A DNA stretch of 5,828 nt. Origin: Thermoplasmata archaeon (GTDB lineage Archaea; Thermoplasmatota; Thermoplasmata; Thermoplasmatales; Thermoplasmataceae). Both the position numbers and the translations under genes were made by a program. The notes beneath the pieces are model-generated. The model did no database searches. It was given only the letters and a program-made list of their open reading frames with translations, and was not told the DNA's origin. The stretch covers positions 1 to 5,828 of the forward strand of contig JAJZOM010000256.1 in NCBI GenBank assembly GCA_021811505.1. The letters run 5' to 3'. Below are positions 5,278-5,828 of the stretch, one piece after another (the stretch's first letter is position 1; every line of letters starts with the position of its first letter).

Positions 5278-5828
5278 ATGGCTCGTATCGGAGTCTTCAC
5301 AATGGATTTTAAGTTTTACCATGACGTGATTCAATTGTTGAAGCAATGGCAGCTGCCTTTCGTGAGTCTGGAATCACCCGAGGATGTACCATCAGATGTC
5401 TCCGTTATCCTTAGCAGCTCAAGGGATGAAGTATCCTTGACGAACCAGATAAAGTCTGATAAACCTGAAGATGCCCTGCGTAAATCACTGTGTACATTTG
5501 TTTCGAAAGATTCCTTTGAGAGTCTCGTCATCGGAATAGATCCTGGCCCTTACCCCGGGGTGGCAGTATTCGCAGATAATATACTTACAGAAGCTTATGA
5601 ATGTCCTGCCCTGGATAAACTTGGTGCGGACATACACAGCATAATCAATTCTTACATGTACAAGGATCTTGAAGTAAAGGTTGGAAACGGAGATGCGCCT
5701 AACAGGGATAACATAATAAAAACTCTGAAAGACCTGCACCTGAGAATTACTGTAGTCGACGAGAAAAATACTAGCTTCCCGCACAAGATCCATGACAACG
5801 CACTATCAGCAGCAAGAATTGCCCAAAT
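5278..5828 (+). CDS. Conserved archaeal protein with RuvC/YqgF-like RNase H fold, truncated at the right edge
   Basis: The frame from the ATG at 5278 is open for 183 codons to the window edge. The ATG at 5274 is in another frame and soon hits a stop. The N-terminal part (about 1-60), with GVFTMDFKFYHDVIQLL and LPFVSLESPEDVPSDV, looks like a small alpha/beta domain of unknown role. The second part has the layout of an RNase H-fold nuclease. A first strand VIGIDPGPYPGVAVF (84-98) carries the candidate catalytic Asp88. VKVGNGDAPNRD (133-144) follows a second strand. VVDEKNTS (159-166) resembles the DE-x-x-TS region of YqgF. IHDNALSAARIA (171-182) resembles the final acidic helix of RuvC, with Asp173. 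I recognise this as a RuvC-like fold but not a characterised gene, and the function (junction resolvase, repair endonuclease or RNA nuclease) is open. It follows the DHH exonuclease in the same direction after 53 bases, with its own candidate promoter. Confidence 0.7.
   Translation, partial: MARIGVFTMDFKFYHDVIQLLKQWQLPFVSLESPEDVPSDVSVILSSSRDEVSLTNQIKSDKPEDALRKSLCTFVSKDSFESLVIGIDPGPYPGVAVFADNILTEAYECPALDKLGADIHSIINSYMYKDLEVKVGNGDAPNRDNIIKTLKDLHLRITVVDEKNTSFPHKIHDNALSAARIAQ

Noticed and set aside
5274..5312. ATG at 5274 as an alternative start for the last gene
   Set aside because: Its frame reaches a TAA after 12 codons; the ATG at 5278 opens the long frame.
5331..5793. Minus-strand frames within the RuvC-like gene (5331-5531, 5485-5793)
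   Set aside because: The plus-strand frame has conserved-looking RNase H-fold motifs and a candidate promoter; the antisense frames overlap each other and carry no recognisable motif.

Overview
The window looks like a stretch of archaeal chromosome, most probably from the Thermoplasmatales or close relatives. The evidence is an archaeal-type S15 with its long N-terminal domain, an archaeal RecJ/GAN-like DHH nuclease directly behind it, AGA/AGG arginine and ATA isoleucine codon use, AT-rich TATA-like boxes about 26 bases upstream of several start codons with little Shine-Dalgarno sequence, and a mid-40s GC content by eye. The genus cannot be fixed from the sequence alone. I see no mobile element, CRISPR array, tRNA or rRNA.

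The left half (1-3267) is on the minus strand. In transcription order it holds a CoA-disulfide reductase-type flavoprotein (1918-3267), glycerol kinase (360-1844) and the first 84 residues of an MFS transporter that runs off the left edge (1-251). These genes share a direction, but they are separated by 73 and 108 bases and each has its own TATA-like box. They may therefore be separate short transcripts rather than one tight operon. Glycerol kinase commits glycerol to glycerol 3-phosphate. The flavoprotein keeps coenzyme A reduced or handles polysulfide/oxygen. The transporter's substrate cannot be read from what is present.

A divergent intergenic region (3268-3453) separates the two halves. 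It holds a candidate promoter for each direction and several short palindromes, including two copies of TATCGATA that bracket the rightward TATA-like box.

The right half (3454-5828) is on the plus strand: ribosomal protein S15, then 4 bases later a RecJ/GAN-like DHH phosphoesterase with all its metal-binding motifs. After a T-rich terminator-like run and a candidate leaderless promoter comes a truncated gene (5278-edge) for a protein with a RuvC/YqgF-like RNase H-fold pattern. The S15-DHH pair fits a known archaeal linkage of translation with replication/repair genes. The RuvC-like protein beside the exonuclease is the least described item here and the best candidate for follow-up.
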